DNA of 64,000 bases from Metabacillus arenae (GCF_014773385.1 NZ_JACXAI010000007.1:62001-126000); one strand, 5' to 3'; shown: positions 35,912 through 45,509, numbered from the stretch's first letter. The notes: generated by a model from the sequence alone, not told the origin. Made by a program: numbers and translations.

Positions 35912-36913
35912 TTATTTTGTTGATTGTCTTACTTCAATCCGGTGAGGGAGTTCAACCTGTCCATTTTCTACTTCTTCTTTATTCATCAATTTTGTCAACA
36001 AACGCATCGCTACTGCACCAATATCATATGTTGGCTGAACGACAGTTGTAAGCTGAGGGCGAACCATTGTTGCCAGCCTTGTATTATCAAACCCGATAAC
36101 TTCCAAATCATTTGGAATTGATAAACCAGCATCTTGTGCGCCATGAATCACTCCAAGTGCCATCTCATCAGTTCCTACAAAAACAGCTGTCGGCTTATTT
36201 GTATAAGAGTTGAATTTTTCAAATGCTTCAATGCCTGAATCATACGTATAGTCTCCCTCAATGATTAATTCTTCATCAAGATCAATCCCAGCATCCTCTA
36301 ATGCCTTTTTATAGCCTACAATTTTCTTTAATTTATTGATTGGTTCTTCCATCGTACCTGTCACATAGGCAATTCTTTTATGCCCATTATCAATTAGCAT
36401 TTTAACAGCATCATAAGCGCCTTGCTGGTAATTAATATTGACAGAAGGAGTTTCTCCGCTAAGCTCAATAGATGCGGCTAAGACGATAGGAACTGGGGAT
36501 CTCTTGAATTCTTCGACATGCTCCTCCATAATGTTGCCGCTCATATAAACAATTCCGTCTACTTGCTTACCCAACATTGTATTTAATAAATGTAATTCTT
36601 TTTCTTTGTTTTGATCTGAATTACTTAGGATAATGTTGTACTTGTACATTGTCGCAATGTCTTCAATTCCTCTTGCAAGCTCAGAATAGAAAGTACTTGA
36701 AATATCAGGAATAATCACTCCGACAGTTGTTGTTTTCTTACTTGCTAGTCCCCTAGCAACAGCATTGGGACGATACCCTAATCGCTCAATCGCTTCTAAT
36801 ACCTTTTTCCTTGTTGTTGGTTTGACATTCGGATTTCCATTTACTACTCGGGAAACGGTTGCCATTGAGACATTTGCTTCTCTTGCTACATCATATATTG
36901 TTACATTATTCAT
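35912..36913 (-). CDS. ccpA: catabolite control protein A
   Basis: CcpA is the LacI-family global regulator of carbon catabolite control. It binds cre sites with Ser46-phosphorylated HPr as corepressor. The 333-residue protein has the LacI helix-turn-helix and hinge ([35 protein letters not shown]) and a periplasmic-binding-protein-like core ([20 protein letters not shown]). The RBS is AAAGGAGTG. The cre-like sites noted at ackA, megL, acsA/acuA and its own upstream region are its expected targets. Confidence 0.98.
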   Translation of the reverse strand: MNNVTIYDVAREANVSMATVSRVVNGNPNVKPTTRKKVLEAIERLGYRPNAVARGLASKKTTTVGVIIPDISSTFYSELARGIEDIATMYKYNIILSNSDQNKEKELHLLNTMLGKQVDGIVYMSGNIMEEHVEEFKRSPVPIVLAASIELSGETPSVNINYQQGAYDAVKMLIDNGHKRIAYVTGTMEEPINKLKKIVGYKKALEDAGIDLDEELIIEGDYTYDSGIEAFEKFNSYTNKPTAVFVGTDEMALGVIHGAQDAGLSIPNDLEVIGFDNTRLATMVRPQLTTVVQPTYDIGAVAMRLLTKLMNKEEVENGQVELPHRIEVRQSTK

Positions 36914-37029
36914 TCATTACACTCCTTTAGTTCCTCTGCTTCTATTTCAGGCTATAGTATTATCATGCGCGACAATATGTAGATAAATGTCAAGATTTCA
37001 TACTTTATGTAAATTATCATATTACAACG

Positions 37030-37062
37030 CGAAAGCGTCCGCAATAAATTAAAGCGTTTTTA
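37030..37062 (-). promoter_or_regulatory. tandem cre-like sites upstream of ccpA
   Basis: Two cre-like words lie 19 bp apart, about 115-150 bp before ccpA: CGAAAGCGTCCGCA (37030-37043, 11 of 14) and TTAAAGCGTTTTTA (37049-37062, 12 of 14). The first is preceded by the small palindrome ACGC-GAAA-GCGT. The remainder of the 459-bp gap (36914-37372) shows only AT-rich DNA and the aroA terminator. Autoregulation is a guess. Confidence 0.3.
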
Positions 37063-37325
37063 AATAAGGAAAAAGGTATTTTTCCTTATATGTTCATACT
37101 TGAGCAATTATAAGTATATGTTATCTTTTGCAATCGGCAGTTTTTTGTCGGCATTAGTCACTACCATGGAATAACCAAATTGATAGCTTTTTACTAACTT
37201 TAAGACTTAATATACCATTCTTTTATTTAATAGGAAACCAATTCTTAAAGAAAAGCATTATTTTCTATTACAATCCCTCTTTATAACATCTAGTCCGTTT
37301 CCCAATGCAGCCTAAATATGATAAA

Positions 37326-37357
37326 TAAAAAAGAAACTCCCCAACCTGAGGAGTTTC
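37326..37357 (-). terminator. terminator of aroA
   Basis: GAAACTCC, a 9-base loop and GGAGTTTC are followed by TTTTTTATTTAT on the minus strand. Confidence 0.85.
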
Positions 37358-37372
37358 CTTTCTAAGCATTGT

Positions 37373-38449
37373 CTATGCTTTCGCTTGAACTAAAGGTCTT
37401 AATTCATTTATCCATTCATTAAATTGATCGATATTCATTTGCTGTGCAGAATCTGATAAGGCAACGGCAGGATCAGGATGAACCTCAGCCATTACACCAT
37501 CAGCCCCGATAGCTAGAGCTGCCTTTGCTGTTGGCAATAATAAATCTCTTCTTCCAGTTGAGTGAGTTACATCTACGAATACAGGTAAATGTGTCTCTTG
37601 TTTAAGAATTGGAACTGCCGAAATATCAAGCGTATTACGCGTTGCTTTTTCGTAAGTACGAATTCCACGCTCACAAAGGATGATTTGATCGTTTCCTTGA
37701 GCGATAATGTATTCAGCAGCATTCATAAATTCTTGTAATGTAGCGGCCAAACCGCGTTTTAGCAACACTGGTTTACGAACAGAACCTGCAGCTTTTAACA
37801 ATTCAAAGTTTTGCATATTACGAGCACCGATTTGAATGACATCAATGTAATCCACTGCTGTTTCAATATCAGCAGGGTTAACGATCTCACTAATTACAGC
37901 CATATCATATTCATCTGCTACTTGCTTTAGAATTTTCAATCCTTCTACCCCAAGGCCTTGGAAATCATAGGGACTAGTTCTCGGTTTGAATGCTCCGCCG
38001 CGAAGTAATCGCAAGCCTTGCTTTTTCGCTGCTTCAGCGACAGCTGCCACTTGTTCAAAGCTCTCAACTGCACATGGGCCGACGATGAAAGATTGCCCTC
38101 CATCACCAATTGTTTCACCCTTAATTGTCACCACAGTATCCTCTGGCTTTTTCTTACGTGAAACCAATAATGCTTTGCTGTGATCATCTTCCTGCAATTC
38201 TAAGCCTGCCTTGAAAATTTCTTTAAATATATGCTGAAGAGTGGAATTTTCAAATGGTCCCTCATTAACTTCATTAATAATATCAAGCATTTTTCTTTCA
38301 CGGACAGGATCATAACGATTAACACCTTGCGTTTCTTTCGCTTTTCCTATTTCCTGAACTAACTTTCCTCGTTCACTAATTAACTTCAAAATTTCCAAGT
38401 TAATCTCATCTACTCTTTCCCTTAGCACATCAAGCTCTGCATGGCTCAT
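37373..38449 (-). CDS. aroA: bifunctional DAHP synthase / chorismate mutase
   Basis: The enzyme carries out the first step of the shikimate pathway and fuses it to chorismate mutase, the Bacillus AroA arrangement. Residues 1-90 form the AroQ-type mutase ([20 protein letters not shown]) and residues about 105-350 the DAHP synthase barrel ([48 protein letters not shown]). The mutase domain also serves as the sensor for feedback inhibition by chorismate or prephenate. 358 residues is the usual length. It is monocistronic next to ccpA, as in B. subtilis. Confidence 0.98.
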   Translation of the reverse strand: MSHAELDVLRERVDEINLEILKLISERGKLVQEIGKAKETQGVNRYDPVRERKMLDIINEVNEGPFENSTLQHIFKEIFKAGLELQEDDHSKALLVSRKKKPEDTVVTIKGETIGDGGQSFIVGPCAVESFEQVAAVAEAAKKQGLRLLRGGAFKPRTSPYDFQGLGVEGLKILKQVADEYDMAVISEIVNPADIETAVDYIDVIQIGARNMQNFELLKAAGSVRKPVLLKRGLAATLQEFMNAAEYIIAQGNDQIILCERGIRTYEKATRNTLDISAVPILKQETHLPVFVDVTHSTGRRDLLLPTAKAALAIGADGVMAEVHPDPAVALSDSAQQMNIDQFNEWINELRPLVQAKA

Positions 38450-38813
38450 CTTTTCTCATCCTTTCTACCTTTTTAATTATAAAAAATCCCGTTTATATTG
38501 CGATATCTCTTTTCTCATTCCATAACGGGCAGAAAATATGATACATTTTCTTTAATTAGAGTTTATTATATACAATCTTTCACCAATTGTCATTAAAAAT
38601 TTCTTTATTTATTAAACGCTTTTAAGCGGTAAAGTGTTTTATGCTATTACTATAGGGAAAGTGTTAGTTATTTTTAATAATAGACTTCATTTGCATGAGG
38701 TATTGGGAGCTTTGATCTGCTGTAAAAATCATCTTAACAATATGCCCTCCAAGTGGGGGAAAGAAGTTATTTTAAAATGGATTATGAATGAAATAGTTAA
38801 CAATATTGGAAAA

Positions 38814-38852
38814 AGACGCACTCTCCAAAACAGGAGAACGCGGCTCTTTTTA
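38814..38852 (-). terminator. terminator of the ytxGHJ unit
   Basis: AAAAAGA...CTCTCC and GGAGAA...TCTTTTT form an imperfect stem that overlaps the ytxJ stop codon. Confidence 0.65.
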
Positions 38853-39182
38853 TAATGAAAGAACTTGTTGTTTAAGTATCTCTTTTTTAATATTCCAATG
38901 AGAAGTATGCCATATTACTTCTTTGCCTTTAAACAACAGTACTTGAGGTGATTCGTGTTTTACATGGTAGTTATTTGCAATATAGTTGGAAAGCTCTCTG
39001 CTTTTTTGAACATTTAAATAATAAACATGAACTTCATTTTGACTTTCAGCAAATGAAGAAAATTCTTCAAATGCACTTGAACTAATTGGACAGGTTAAAC
39101 TATTCTTAAATAGTAAAAAAGTTGTATGCTGGTCGATTACATTTAAAAAATCCTCGATGGACTTAACGTTAATTTTTTCCAT
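38850..39182 (-). CDS. ytxJ: monothiol bacilliredoxin YtxJ (BrxC)
   Basis: This 110-residue thioredoxin-fold protein carries the TCPIS motif with a single active-site Cys31 (KNSLTCPISSSAF). YtxJ/BrxC proteins remove bacillithiol from oxidised proteins. It is the last gene of ytxG-ytxH-ytxJ, a general-stress group, though a repeat remnant and a hairpin separate it from ytxH by 239 bp. The RBS is AGGAGAGATG. Confidence 0.93.
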   Translation of the reverse strand: MEKINVKSIEDFLNVIDQHTTFLLFKNSLTCPISSSAFEEFSSFAESQNEVHVYYLNVQKSRELSNYIANNYHVKHESPQVLLFKGKEVIWHTSHWNIKKEILKQQVLSL

Positions 39183-39299
39183 TTTTATGCATCTCTCCTT
39201 CTACAGTAGCTTTTACCGCAAATTTAGTTAATATATATAGCAAAGTTAATCACTTCAGAAATGAATGTATCTTTTTCAAGGTGAGAGGCCAGATGTCAG

Positions 39300-39373
39300 A
39301 CTAGAGTCAACCTCGGAATGATTACTCTCTTTGCCGGGATAATACGTTAATTAACTTAAACTTTCTGACAATA
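39300..39373 (+). repeat. tail remnant of the dispersed repeat
   Basis: GATAATACGTTAATTAACTT and AAACTTTCTGACA match the AT-rich tail; the head is decayed. It ends about 8 bp before the ytxH terminator stem. Confidence 0.6.
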
Positions 39374-39380
39374 TAACAAA

Positions 39381-39412
39381 GGCTGACCTTCATATTCCAA
39401 CCGGGTCAGCCC
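39381..39412 (-). terminator. terminator after ytxH
   Basis: GGGCTGACC and GGTCAGCC form an 8-bp stem 10 bp downstream of the ytxH stop. The T-tract is short, so read-through to ytxJ is possible. Confidence 0.6.
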
Positions 39413-39421
39413 TTCCTTTTA

Positions 39422-39898
39422 TTATCGTCTAGATTCTTCTAATTCTTTCACTTCTTCTGTTGCTTCCGCTACATTTTCTGGTGCTTGATCCTGCTTTTCA
39501 GATGTTGCTTGATCTGTTTCAAGTAAGCTTTTCGAAGCTTCATCTGCCAGCTCATCAGCAGCAGAGTCTGTAGGAACTTCCGAATCATTTGTTTGATTAT
39601 TAGAAGCTTTTCGTATATCTTTTACTTTATTTAGTAACTGATTTGATTGTTCTGATACAGATTGAGATATAGTAGCAGTCTTTTCTTTAGCAAGGTTAGC
39701 AAATTCACTACCTCTCTCTAACGCATCATTTGTGATTTTTCCAGTTCTTTCCTTCACTACAGTTGCTTGTTGACCAATGTTTTCTCTTAACTCTTTCCCT
39801 GACTTAGGTGCTAAAAATAAGGCTGTTGTGGCACCAACTATTCCACCTATTAAAGTACCAATTAAAAAATCTTTGCTGTTAATGCTTTCTTTGCTCAT
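39422..39898 (-). CDS. ytxH: YtxH-family general stress protein
   Basis: This 158-residue YtxH-domain protein has a short hydrophobic glycine-zipper-like segment followed by a conserved motif (FLIGTLIGGIVGATTALFLA, then PKSGKELRENIGQQ) at about 11-45. An amphipathic helical stretch and an acidic Glu/Ala-rich tail follow. Molecular function is unknown; in B. subtilis the gene is induced by sigma-B and sigma-H. GvpT in this window shares the same N-terminal module. The RBS is AGGGAGGAATC. Confidence 0.93.
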   Translation of the reverse strand: MSKESINSKDFLIGTLIGGIVGATTALFLAPKSGKELRENIGQQATVVKERTGKITNDALERGSEFANLAKEKTATISQSVSEQSNQLLNKVKDIRKASNNQTNDSEVPTDSAADELADEASKSLLETDQATSEKQDQAPENVAEATEEVKELEESRR

Positions 39899-39923
39899 TA
39901 TGATTCCTCCCTAAATTTGTTTT

Positions 39924-40367
39924 TTATATTTGATCTTTTAAAGGTGTTTCTGGCTTTTGCTTTTTCATTTTCCATTTCTCCCAAATTTCCATGGCGGTAT
40001 TGCCCCATTGAACAACCTGAGAAATCTTATCTTGATTTTGTTCAAGATTTGTAGAAACAGTTGTTGAAACCTTTTGTACTGATTGATTAAATCGCTGCAG
40101 TGATGTTCCAACGTCTTGTACAGCAGCTACAACAGTATTCAAACGATCTGATTTATGCTGGATGTCTTCTGCTAGCTGATTGGTCTTATGTAAAAGATCT
40201 GTAGTCTCAATAGTGATCCCTTGCATTTGTTTTTCCAAACCTTCTAAGGTTCCAGCTACATTCGTCAATGTTACGTTTAAAGAATGAAGTGTTTTTGATA
40301 AATAAACAACTAGTACTGTAAATGCTATTGCAATTAGTGCTACGCTTAAATATAATACAACGATCAT
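39924..40367 (-). CDS. ytxG: DUF948 membrane-anchored protein YtxG
   Basis: This roughly 147-residue protein has an N-terminal TM helix ([20 protein letters not shown]) and a long amphipathic coiled-coil-like region of the DUF948 family ([20 protein letters not shown]). Its function is unknown. The frame opens at TTG 40373, but AGGAGGG is better spaced for ATG 40367. It heads ytxGH(J) and is preceded by sigma-B-like and sigma-H-like promoters. Confidence 0.93.
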   Translation of the reverse strand: MIVVLYLSVALIAIAFTVLVVYLSKTLHSLNVTLTNVAGTLEGLEKQMQGITIETTDLLHKTNQLAEDIQHKSDRLNTVVAAVQDVGTSLQRFNQSVQKVSTTVSTNLEQNQDKISQVVQWGNTAMEIWEKWKMKKQKPETPLKDQI

Positions 40368-40400
40368 ATCCAACCCTCCTGCTGTGTCTTTAAGAATGAT

Positions 40401-40425
40401 TTACCCGATATGCTCCATTATAAAC
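40401..40425 (-). promoter_or_regulatory. sigma-B-like promoter of ytxGHJ
   Basis: GTTTAT, 13 bases and GGGTAA on the minus strand match the sigma-B consensus (GTTTAA, N12-14, GGGTAT) at 10 of 12 bases, 34 bp before ytxG. Confidence 0.65.
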
Positions 40426-40449
40426 ATTTTTACTTCATTCTATAAAGGA

Positions 40450-40477
40450 TTTCTACAGAGCCTCTCTTTAATCCTCT
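40450..40477 (-). promoter_or_regulatory. sigma-H-like promoter of ytxGHJ
   Basis: AGAGGATTA (full match to RNAGGAWWW), 12 bases and GTAGAAA (6 of 7 against RNNGAAT) on the minus strand. The B. subtilis operon is also reported to have both sigma-B and sigma-H promoters. Confidence 0.55.
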
Positions 40478-40587
40478 TTTGCGATCCCTATTTTCTAAAT
40501 TTTATTGAAATGATTATTAATAGTCAAATTTGGTGGATTAAAGGGTAAAATGAAATCGTAAATACATTCTAATTTGGGGGTAACCAT

Positions 40588-41703
40588 ATGAAAGATCCAC
40601 GGATAGATAAGCTTGCTAAAAATTTAATTCATTATTCAATTCGTTTGCAAAAAGGAGAAAAGGTCCTAATCGAAAATTTCGGGCTGCAAAGGGAATTAGT
40701 GACAGCCCTTGTAAAAGAAGCTTATGCTGCTGGAGGACATCCATTTGTTTTGCTTAAGGATCATCAAATAGACCGGGAACTTATGATCGGCGGCAAAGAA
40801 GCGCAATATGAGATGATGGCCGATTTTGAAGCAAATGTAATGCGTAAAATGGATGCCTATATTGGCTTGCGGTCAGGTGATAATATTAACGAATTTGCTG
40901 ATATTCCGGACGAACAATTGAAATTGCAAAGTAAAACAGTCGGTAAAAAGGTTCATCGGGAAATTCGCGTTCCAAAAACAAGATGGGTTGTGCTTAGATA
41001 CCCTAATTCCTCAATGGCTCAGCTTGCTAAAATGAGCACAGAGCAATTTGAAGGTTTTTATTTTGATGTATGTAATTTAGATTATGGAAAAATGGATCAT
41101 GCCATGGATGCTCTAGTAGAACTGATGAACAAAACAGATAAAGTTCAGATTAAGGGAGGTGGAACTGATTTAACTTTTTCGATTAAAGACATACCTGCTG
41201 TAAAATGCTCTGGCCAGATGAATATACCTGACGGTGAGGTGTATACAGCTCCGGTGAAAAATAGTGTTAATGGAACAATTACATATAATACTCCATCCCC
41301 CTACAATGGATTTACATTTGACAACGTAAAATTAACTTTTAAAGATGGAAAAATCATTGACGCCAAGTCTAATGATACCGATCGTATTAACAAAATTTTT
41401 GATACAGACGAAGGTGCTCGCTTTATCGGAGAATTTGCAATCGGCGTAAACCCTTATATCCTTCACCCGATGCAAGACATCTTATTTGACGAAAAAATAG
41501 ATGGAAGCTTCCACTTTACTCCAGGTGAATGCTATGAAGATGCATATAATGGCAACCATTCTAACATCCATTGGGACATGGTTATGATTCAGCGGCCTGA
41601 ATATGGTGGAGGTGAAATCTACTTTGATGATGTGTTAATCCGTAAAGACGGCCGGTTTGTTATATCTTCTTTAGAAAGCCTGAATCCAGAAAACCTAAAA
41701 TAA
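40588..41703 (+). CDS. M29-family aminopeptidase
   Basis: This 371-residue aminopeptidase resembles AmpS/PepS of family M29, which removes N-terminal residues using two metal ions. Recognisable segments are QKGEKVLIENFGLQRELVTA near the start, GTDLTF, the metal-ligand region GEFAIGVNP, and the C-terminal NGNHSNIHWDMVMIQRPEYG. It is cytosolic. The RBS is GGGGGTAACC. It is monocistronic and located between ytxG and murC, neighbours in B. subtilis, so it is a lineage-specific addition at this place. Confidence 0.92.
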   Translation: MKDPRIDKLAKNLIHYSIRLQKGEKVLIENFGLQRELVTALVKEAYAAGGHPFVLLKDHQIDRELMIGGKEAQYEMMADFEANVMRKMDAYIGLRSGDNINEFADIPDEQLKLQSKTVGKKVHREIRVPKTRWVVLRYPNSSMAQLAKMSTEQFEGFYFDVCNLDYGKMDHAMDALVELMNKTDKVQIKGGGTDLTFSIKDIPAVKCSGQMNIPDGEVYTAPVKNSVNGTITYNTPSPYNGFTFDNVKLTFKDGKIIDAKSNDTDRINKIFDTDEGARFIGEFAIGVNPYILHPMQDILFDEKIDGSFHFTPGECYEDAYNGNHSNIHWDMVMIQRPEYGGGEIYFDDVLIRKDGRFVISSLESLNPENLK

Positions 41704-41705
41704 AC

Positions 41706-41876
41706 TAGGCTTTAGTCCTTCGGCGACAAGCATTCGGGCGAGCCGGCAGAAAGGTTGTTCTTTAACCTTTTTGACAGATTGGCTTATGACCTAAGGCCCG
41801 ATGGCGCCTGGAGCTGGAAAATGATAACTAAATTTAACACGTTAATACTTTAATTAGCTTAAACCTTCTTAACTGA
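41706..41876 (+). repeat. dispersed intergenic repeat, nearly full copy
   Basis: AGTCCTTCGGCGACAAGCAT, TCGGGCGAGCCGGCAGAAAG, GTTGTTCTTTAACCTTTTTG, GATGGCGCCTGGAGCTGGAA and the tail TTTAACACGTTAATACTTTA are nearly identical to the copy at 52643. The tail ends about 8 bp before the murC terminator stem. Confidence 0.88.
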
Positions 41877-41909
41877 TTAAAAAAAGCTCTTCAGCATGGT
41901 GAAGAGCTT
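41877..41909 (-). terminator. terminator of murC
   Basis: AAGCTCTTCA, a 6-base loop and TGAAGAGCTT are followed on the minus strand by TTTTTAATC. Confidence 0.88.
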
Positions 41910-41918
41910 CCTTTTGAT

Positions 41919-43217
41919 TTAGGCTAATATTTGCTCATAGGCTTTTTGATATTTTTGAATATCTCCTGCGCCCATAAAAACCAAGACACTATTTTCATGT
42001 TTTTTGAGGATTTCTGTTTCATTTTCTTCTATGAGTTCAGCCTGATCAATTTTGTTTAGCAAATCATGGATAGATAGTTTTCCTGCATTCTCTCTAGCTG
42101 AACCAAAAATATCACAGAGATAAACATAATCCGCCTTCTTTAGACTATTTGCAAATTCCTCTAAGAAGGATTGAGTTCTTGTAAATGTATGCGGCTGAAA
42201 AACGGCCACAATGTCTCTATCAGGATACTTTTGTCTGGCTGCATCAATGGTAACACTAATTTCAGTAGGGTGATGGGCATAATCATCAATTAAAACCTGG
42301 TCACCCACTCTTTTCTCATTAAAGCGGCGTTTGACGCCTTCAAATGTTAATAACCTTTGCCCAATAACTTCAACATCTACCTCTTCATAGTGACATAATG
42401 CTATCACTGATAAGGCATTTAAAATACTATGATCTCCATAGGTTGGGATCTTAAAAGAAGCATAGAACGTATTCCTTACAAAAACATCAAATTGCGTTCC
42501 TTCAGTGTTTTTTTCAATATTTCTTGCTTGAAAATCGTTTTCTTCGCCAAAGCCGTAATAAACGACAGGAACTTTCGCATGTATTTGCGGCAGATGTTCA
42601 TCATCACCGCAAGCAATGATTCCTTTATTGACTTGCAGCGCCATTTTTTGAAAAGCGTCAAATACATCCTCTATGCTCGTAAAGTAATCAGGATGATCAA
42701 AATCAATATTAGTCATGATGGCGTAGTCTGGAAAATAAGAAAGGAAATGTCTCCGATATTCACAAGCTTCAAAAATGAAATATTTGCTGTCGTGAACTCC
42801 CTTTCCAGTTCCGTCCCCAATTAAGTAGGAAGTAGGCTCAGCGCCTTGGATTACATGTGAAAGCAAGCCGGTAGTCGACGTTTTCCCGTGGACTCCGGTA
42901 ATGGCAACACTTGTAAACTTCTCCATGAAATCGCCAAGAAAACGGTGATAACGAATAACGGGCACACCAAGCTTTATAGCAGCTTCGATTTCGAGATGAG
43001 TATCCTGGAAAGCATTACCTGCAATAACAGTTAAACCATCCTTGATATTCTCCTCTGAAAATGGAAAAATGGGTATCCCTCTATCTTCTAATGCTTTTTG
43101 AGTAAAAATTGTTTTTTCGATATCTGATCCTTGCACGGTATATCCCATGTCATGCAAGATCTGAGCAAGGGAACTCATACCAGTCCCTTTTATACCAACA
43201 AAATGATAAACAGTCAT
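41919..43217 (-). CDS. murC: UDP-N-acetylmuramate--L-alanine ligase
   Basis: MurC adds L-alanine to UDP-MurNAc, the first amino-acid step of peptidoglycan precursor synthesis. The 432-residue Mur ligase has the N-terminal [11 protein letters not shown] nucleotide-binding loop (8-18), the ATP-binding GVHGKTSTT at 108-116, [10 protein letters not shown], and the C-terminal [10 protein letters not shown] motif. The RBS is GGAGGTTC. B. subtilis has murC between ytxG and sftA; here two extra genes lie between murC and sftA. Confidence 0.98.
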   Translation of the reverse strand: MTVYHFVGIKGTGMSSLAQILHDMGYTVQGSDIEKTIFTQKALEDRGIPIFPFSEENIKDGLTVIAGNAFQDTHLEIEAAIKLGVPVIRYHRFLGDFMEKFTSVAITGVHGKTSTTGLLSHVIQGAEPTSYLIGDGTGKGVHDSKYFIFEACEYRRHFLSYFPDYAIMTNIDFDHPDYFTSIEDVFDAFQKMALQVNKGIIACGDDEHLPQIHAKVPVVYYGFGEENDFQARNIEKNTEGTQFDVFVRNTFYASFKIPTYGDHSILNALSVIALCHYEEVDVEVIGQRLLTFEGVKRRFNEKRVGDQVLIDDYAHHPTEISVTIDAARQKYPDRDIVAVFQPHTFTRTQSFLEEFANSLKKADYVYLCDIFGSARENAGKLSIHDLLNKIDQAELIEENETEILKKHENSVLVFMGAGDIQKYQKAYEQILA

Positions 43218-43708
43218 ATTAGAACCTCCAACAAACGTCTATCTGTATGACAGTATATGACGTTCATCTAGTTTTGCAACCAATTGCAATTTTCCAAAAA
43301 TTAGTCTTATGTACTTTGTACTATTTAAAATGAATTCTCCCCCACAATGAATGTGGCATTTTACTAGAACAGGCTCAAGCTATATCCAAAGTAGGAATAT
43401 TAAATCAATCATTTTTCCTGAGCTAAATTTTTCGCACCTTGGAAGATTATCATGGCTTGAAAGATTGGTCAATAGTGTAATATTCCTGTCCTGCTTTCTA
43501 GAAGTGGGAGATCGGTGGTGGGATTAGATGAAATCAGCGAAAGAGCTGATTTCTTTTTAGGTAAAACCACCTTTACCCATTTTTCTTAGTGAACTTAATT
43601 TTTCTGAAATAATGCAATCGGTGCCTCGCCGATTGCTTCTAATCTCACCTTAAATAATTTAGCTCTTTTGCAATCTTAAATTTCCTAATTTTTGTAGAAA
43701 AAACTTTT
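43218..43708. other. murC upstream gap with hairpins
   Basis: A 491-bp gap with no convincing frame. It contains a plus-strand terminator-like hairpin (43531-43558) without an obvious gene before it, and a perfect 8-bp hairpin GCAATCGG-TGCCTCG-CCGATTGC (43614-43636) downstream of the unknown gene on the minus strand. The murC promoter must also be here. Confidence 0.4.
43531..43558 (+). terminator. orphan plus-strand terminator
   Basis: AAATCAGC, loop GAAAGA and GCTGATTT are followed by CTTTTT. No plus-strand gene ends here, so it may close a small RNA. Confidence 0.55.
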
Positions 43709-44344
43709 TTATACAGTTTTCCCTTTCATTACGTATTGTATTGCATATTTTTTCAAAAAAGTTCGCCAGCCAATATTAGACTGGCTTTTATAATGGAACA
43801 TTAACCTTTTTATAATGGTTGAATCCTCAATTAGTACGAAAGAACCCAACGGAAGATTGTAATCAAATATCGGTACATTTCGTACAAAAATAAAATCGTG
43901 ATTTTGAAGCTTTGATGGAAAGACAGACCGTTTAAACCGAGCGGACTCTTTAGTATCCAGCTTTTCAACGACAATATCACTGCCGGTTAGCTGAGCAATT
44001 TTGAATGGTTCTAATACATTGGCAAGCAAGACAGCTTGCTGAACGGCATGTGAACGATTCATCGCTTTAATGTCAGATCTTTTTAGATAAAGCTGAAATA
44101 AAGTCAAATCCTGAACAGTCAAATAATCAAAACCAAACCAGTCAATAAAAATGTGATCCTCAAGATTGAAGGAAACATCCTTTTTCGTTAAATCTTTCAA
44201 AAAATGTTTCGCCCTTACCTTTTCGCGGATGTTAACCTGTTTCATTAAATAATGATGAAAGTCTTTGTAAATTTGTATAAAACCTGCTTCAAATTGCTTC
44301 TCTTTTTCCTGACGAAGATGTTTGAAGTTGATAATATTATTCAT
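43709..44344 (-). CDS. protein of unknown function coupled to a nicotinate phosphoribosyltransferase-family gene
   Basis: I do not recognise this 211-residue protein. It has no signal peptide or TM helix and is mildly basic. The N-terminal half is charged and helical (LRQEKEKQFEAGFIQIYKDF). Later segments are HIFIDWFGFDYLTVQDL and, near the C terminus, a hydrophobic strand (PLGSFVLIEDSTI) and a basic end. The ATG follows the upstream stop codon by one base (TAAT ATG) with no strong RBS of its own, so its translation is probably coupled to that gene. The coupling suggests a role in NAD or nucleotide metabolism, but that is inference only. Confidence 0.8.
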   Translation of the reverse strand: MNNIINFKHLRQEKEKQFEAGFIQIYKDFHHYLMKQVNIREKVRAKHFLKDLTKKDVSFNLEDHIFIDWFGFDYLTVQDLTLFQLYLKRSDIKAMNRSHAVQQAVLLANVLEPFKIAQLTGSDIVVEKLDTKESARFKRSVFPSKLQNHDFIFVRNVPIFDYNLPLGSFVLIEDSTIIKRLMFHYKSQSNIGWRTFLKKYAIQYVMKGKTV

Positions 44345-44345
44345 A

Positions 44346-45443
44346 TTAATCTACTTTTTCCAGCCTAGGATTTGGCCGATACCTTCTCCCTGCTTTTGCT
44401 TGGGGCTTTCCATTGAGCAATACATTATCTCCTGTAAAACCTATACTGATTTTCAGGAGGTTGCTTCCTACTCCGTAAATATCAACAGGTACCCTTTGCT
44501 TCTCAAATTCCATGATTCTGCTTTCATTAAAGCCGCCGCTCACAACAATTTTCACATGCTCAAATCCCTCTTTATCAAGGGCTTCTCTTAACGCAAAAAT
44601 TAACTGAGCATTTACCCCGCGCGGATCAAAGGTTCCTAATACATCGGGGTTGCGAACGAAATAGTGATCAATCATCGTTCGTGAAGTATCGACACGAACG
44701 CCCTTCAGCTGATCTTTAAATTCTCTTGCTAAACTTAAAGAATCCGTAATGCAGTCGTTATTATAATCAACGAGAACAATTAAATCATCTTCAGGAAATT
44801 TTTTATAATAAGCTTTTGCAGCTTCTACGACGTCTCCATTAAACATTTGGATAAGTGCGTGAGGCATTGTGCCCATGCCCTTTTTCCCCCACCATTCACT
44901 CATGGCATGTGTTGCCTGGGCAGAGGAACCGCCTATATAGGCTGCATATCCATCACCAGCCTGCATCGTAAAATGATCATCACGATCCCCCATAAAGATA
45001 ACAGGCTTTTGCTTACCAGAAAGCCCTGCGGCTTTAACCACATTATAAACATTTGTGGCGACAGAAGTACGGCGGGCTAAAATGCCGTCAATCACTCCTT
45101 CTAGATAACCAAAACTTTGATATGGACCAGTAACAGTTAAAACTGTTTCAAATGGGCTGATCTTATCTCCATCCTTTAAAGAATAGATCTCAAGATCCTC
45201 AGGGTGATCAGAAAAGGTTTTAAGGAGTGCAATCACTTCATCAGTACCGCATAATACCGCATGTTCTTTTTGAAAAAACTGCATTGTAACAATATTTTCA
45301 GGATTAAAATCACTAACAATTTCTTTTGTTTTAAGAAAATAAACAGCTGAAAACCAACCATCTCCGACCCGATCATCGAATTTGAAGGTCTGGTTTGTTA
45401 ATCGCTTAATTTCTCCCTGCATTTTAAGCTCTATCTCTTTCAT
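44346..45443 (-). CDS. nicotinate phosphoribosyltransferase-family protein
   Basis: This 365-residue protein belongs to the NAPRTase/quinolinate-PRTase superfamily. NAPRTase converts nicotinate and PRPP to nicotinate mononucleotide in NAD salvage. Visible features are GYLEGVIDGILARRTSVATN, MGDRDDHFTMQAGDGYAAYI, GGSSAQATHAMSEWWG, VRVDTSRT and VSGGFNESRI plus GVGSNL, the PRPP/phosphate-binding end of the barrel. It is shorter than the canonical PncB (about 490 aa in B. subtilis), so exact substrate is uncertain. RBS AAGGAG is 10 bases from ATG. It is followed immediately by the unknown gene. Confidence 0.85.
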   Translation of the reverse strand: MKEIELKMQGEIKRLTNQTFKFDDRVGDGWFSAVYFLKTKEIVSDFNPENIVTMQFFQKEHAVLCGTDEVIALLKTFSDHPEDLEIYSLKDGDKISPFETVLTVTGPYQSFGYLEGVIDGILARRTSVATNVYNVVKAAGLSGKQKPVIFMGDRDDHFTMQAGDGYAAYIGGSSAQATHAMSEWWGKKGMGTMPHALIQMFNGDVVEAAKAYYKKFPEDDLIVLVDYNNDCITDSLSLAREFKDQLKGVRVDTSRTMIDHYFVRNPDVLGTFDPRGVNAQLIFALREALDKEGFEHVKIVVSGGFNESRIMEFEKQRVPVDIYGVGSNLLKISIGFTGDNVLLNGKPQAKAGRRYRPNPRLEKVD

Positions 45444-45509
45444 TCTTTCAAGACTCCTTAGATGCTTTTAACAATTTCAATTTCATGTTAAGTAGTGAAA
45501 AAAGGCGTT

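Noticed and set aside
38634-38855. 73-codon open frame between aroA and ytxJ
   Set aside because: It has a GTG start without an RBS and its end overlaps the ytxJ terminator hairpin. No recognisable protein features.
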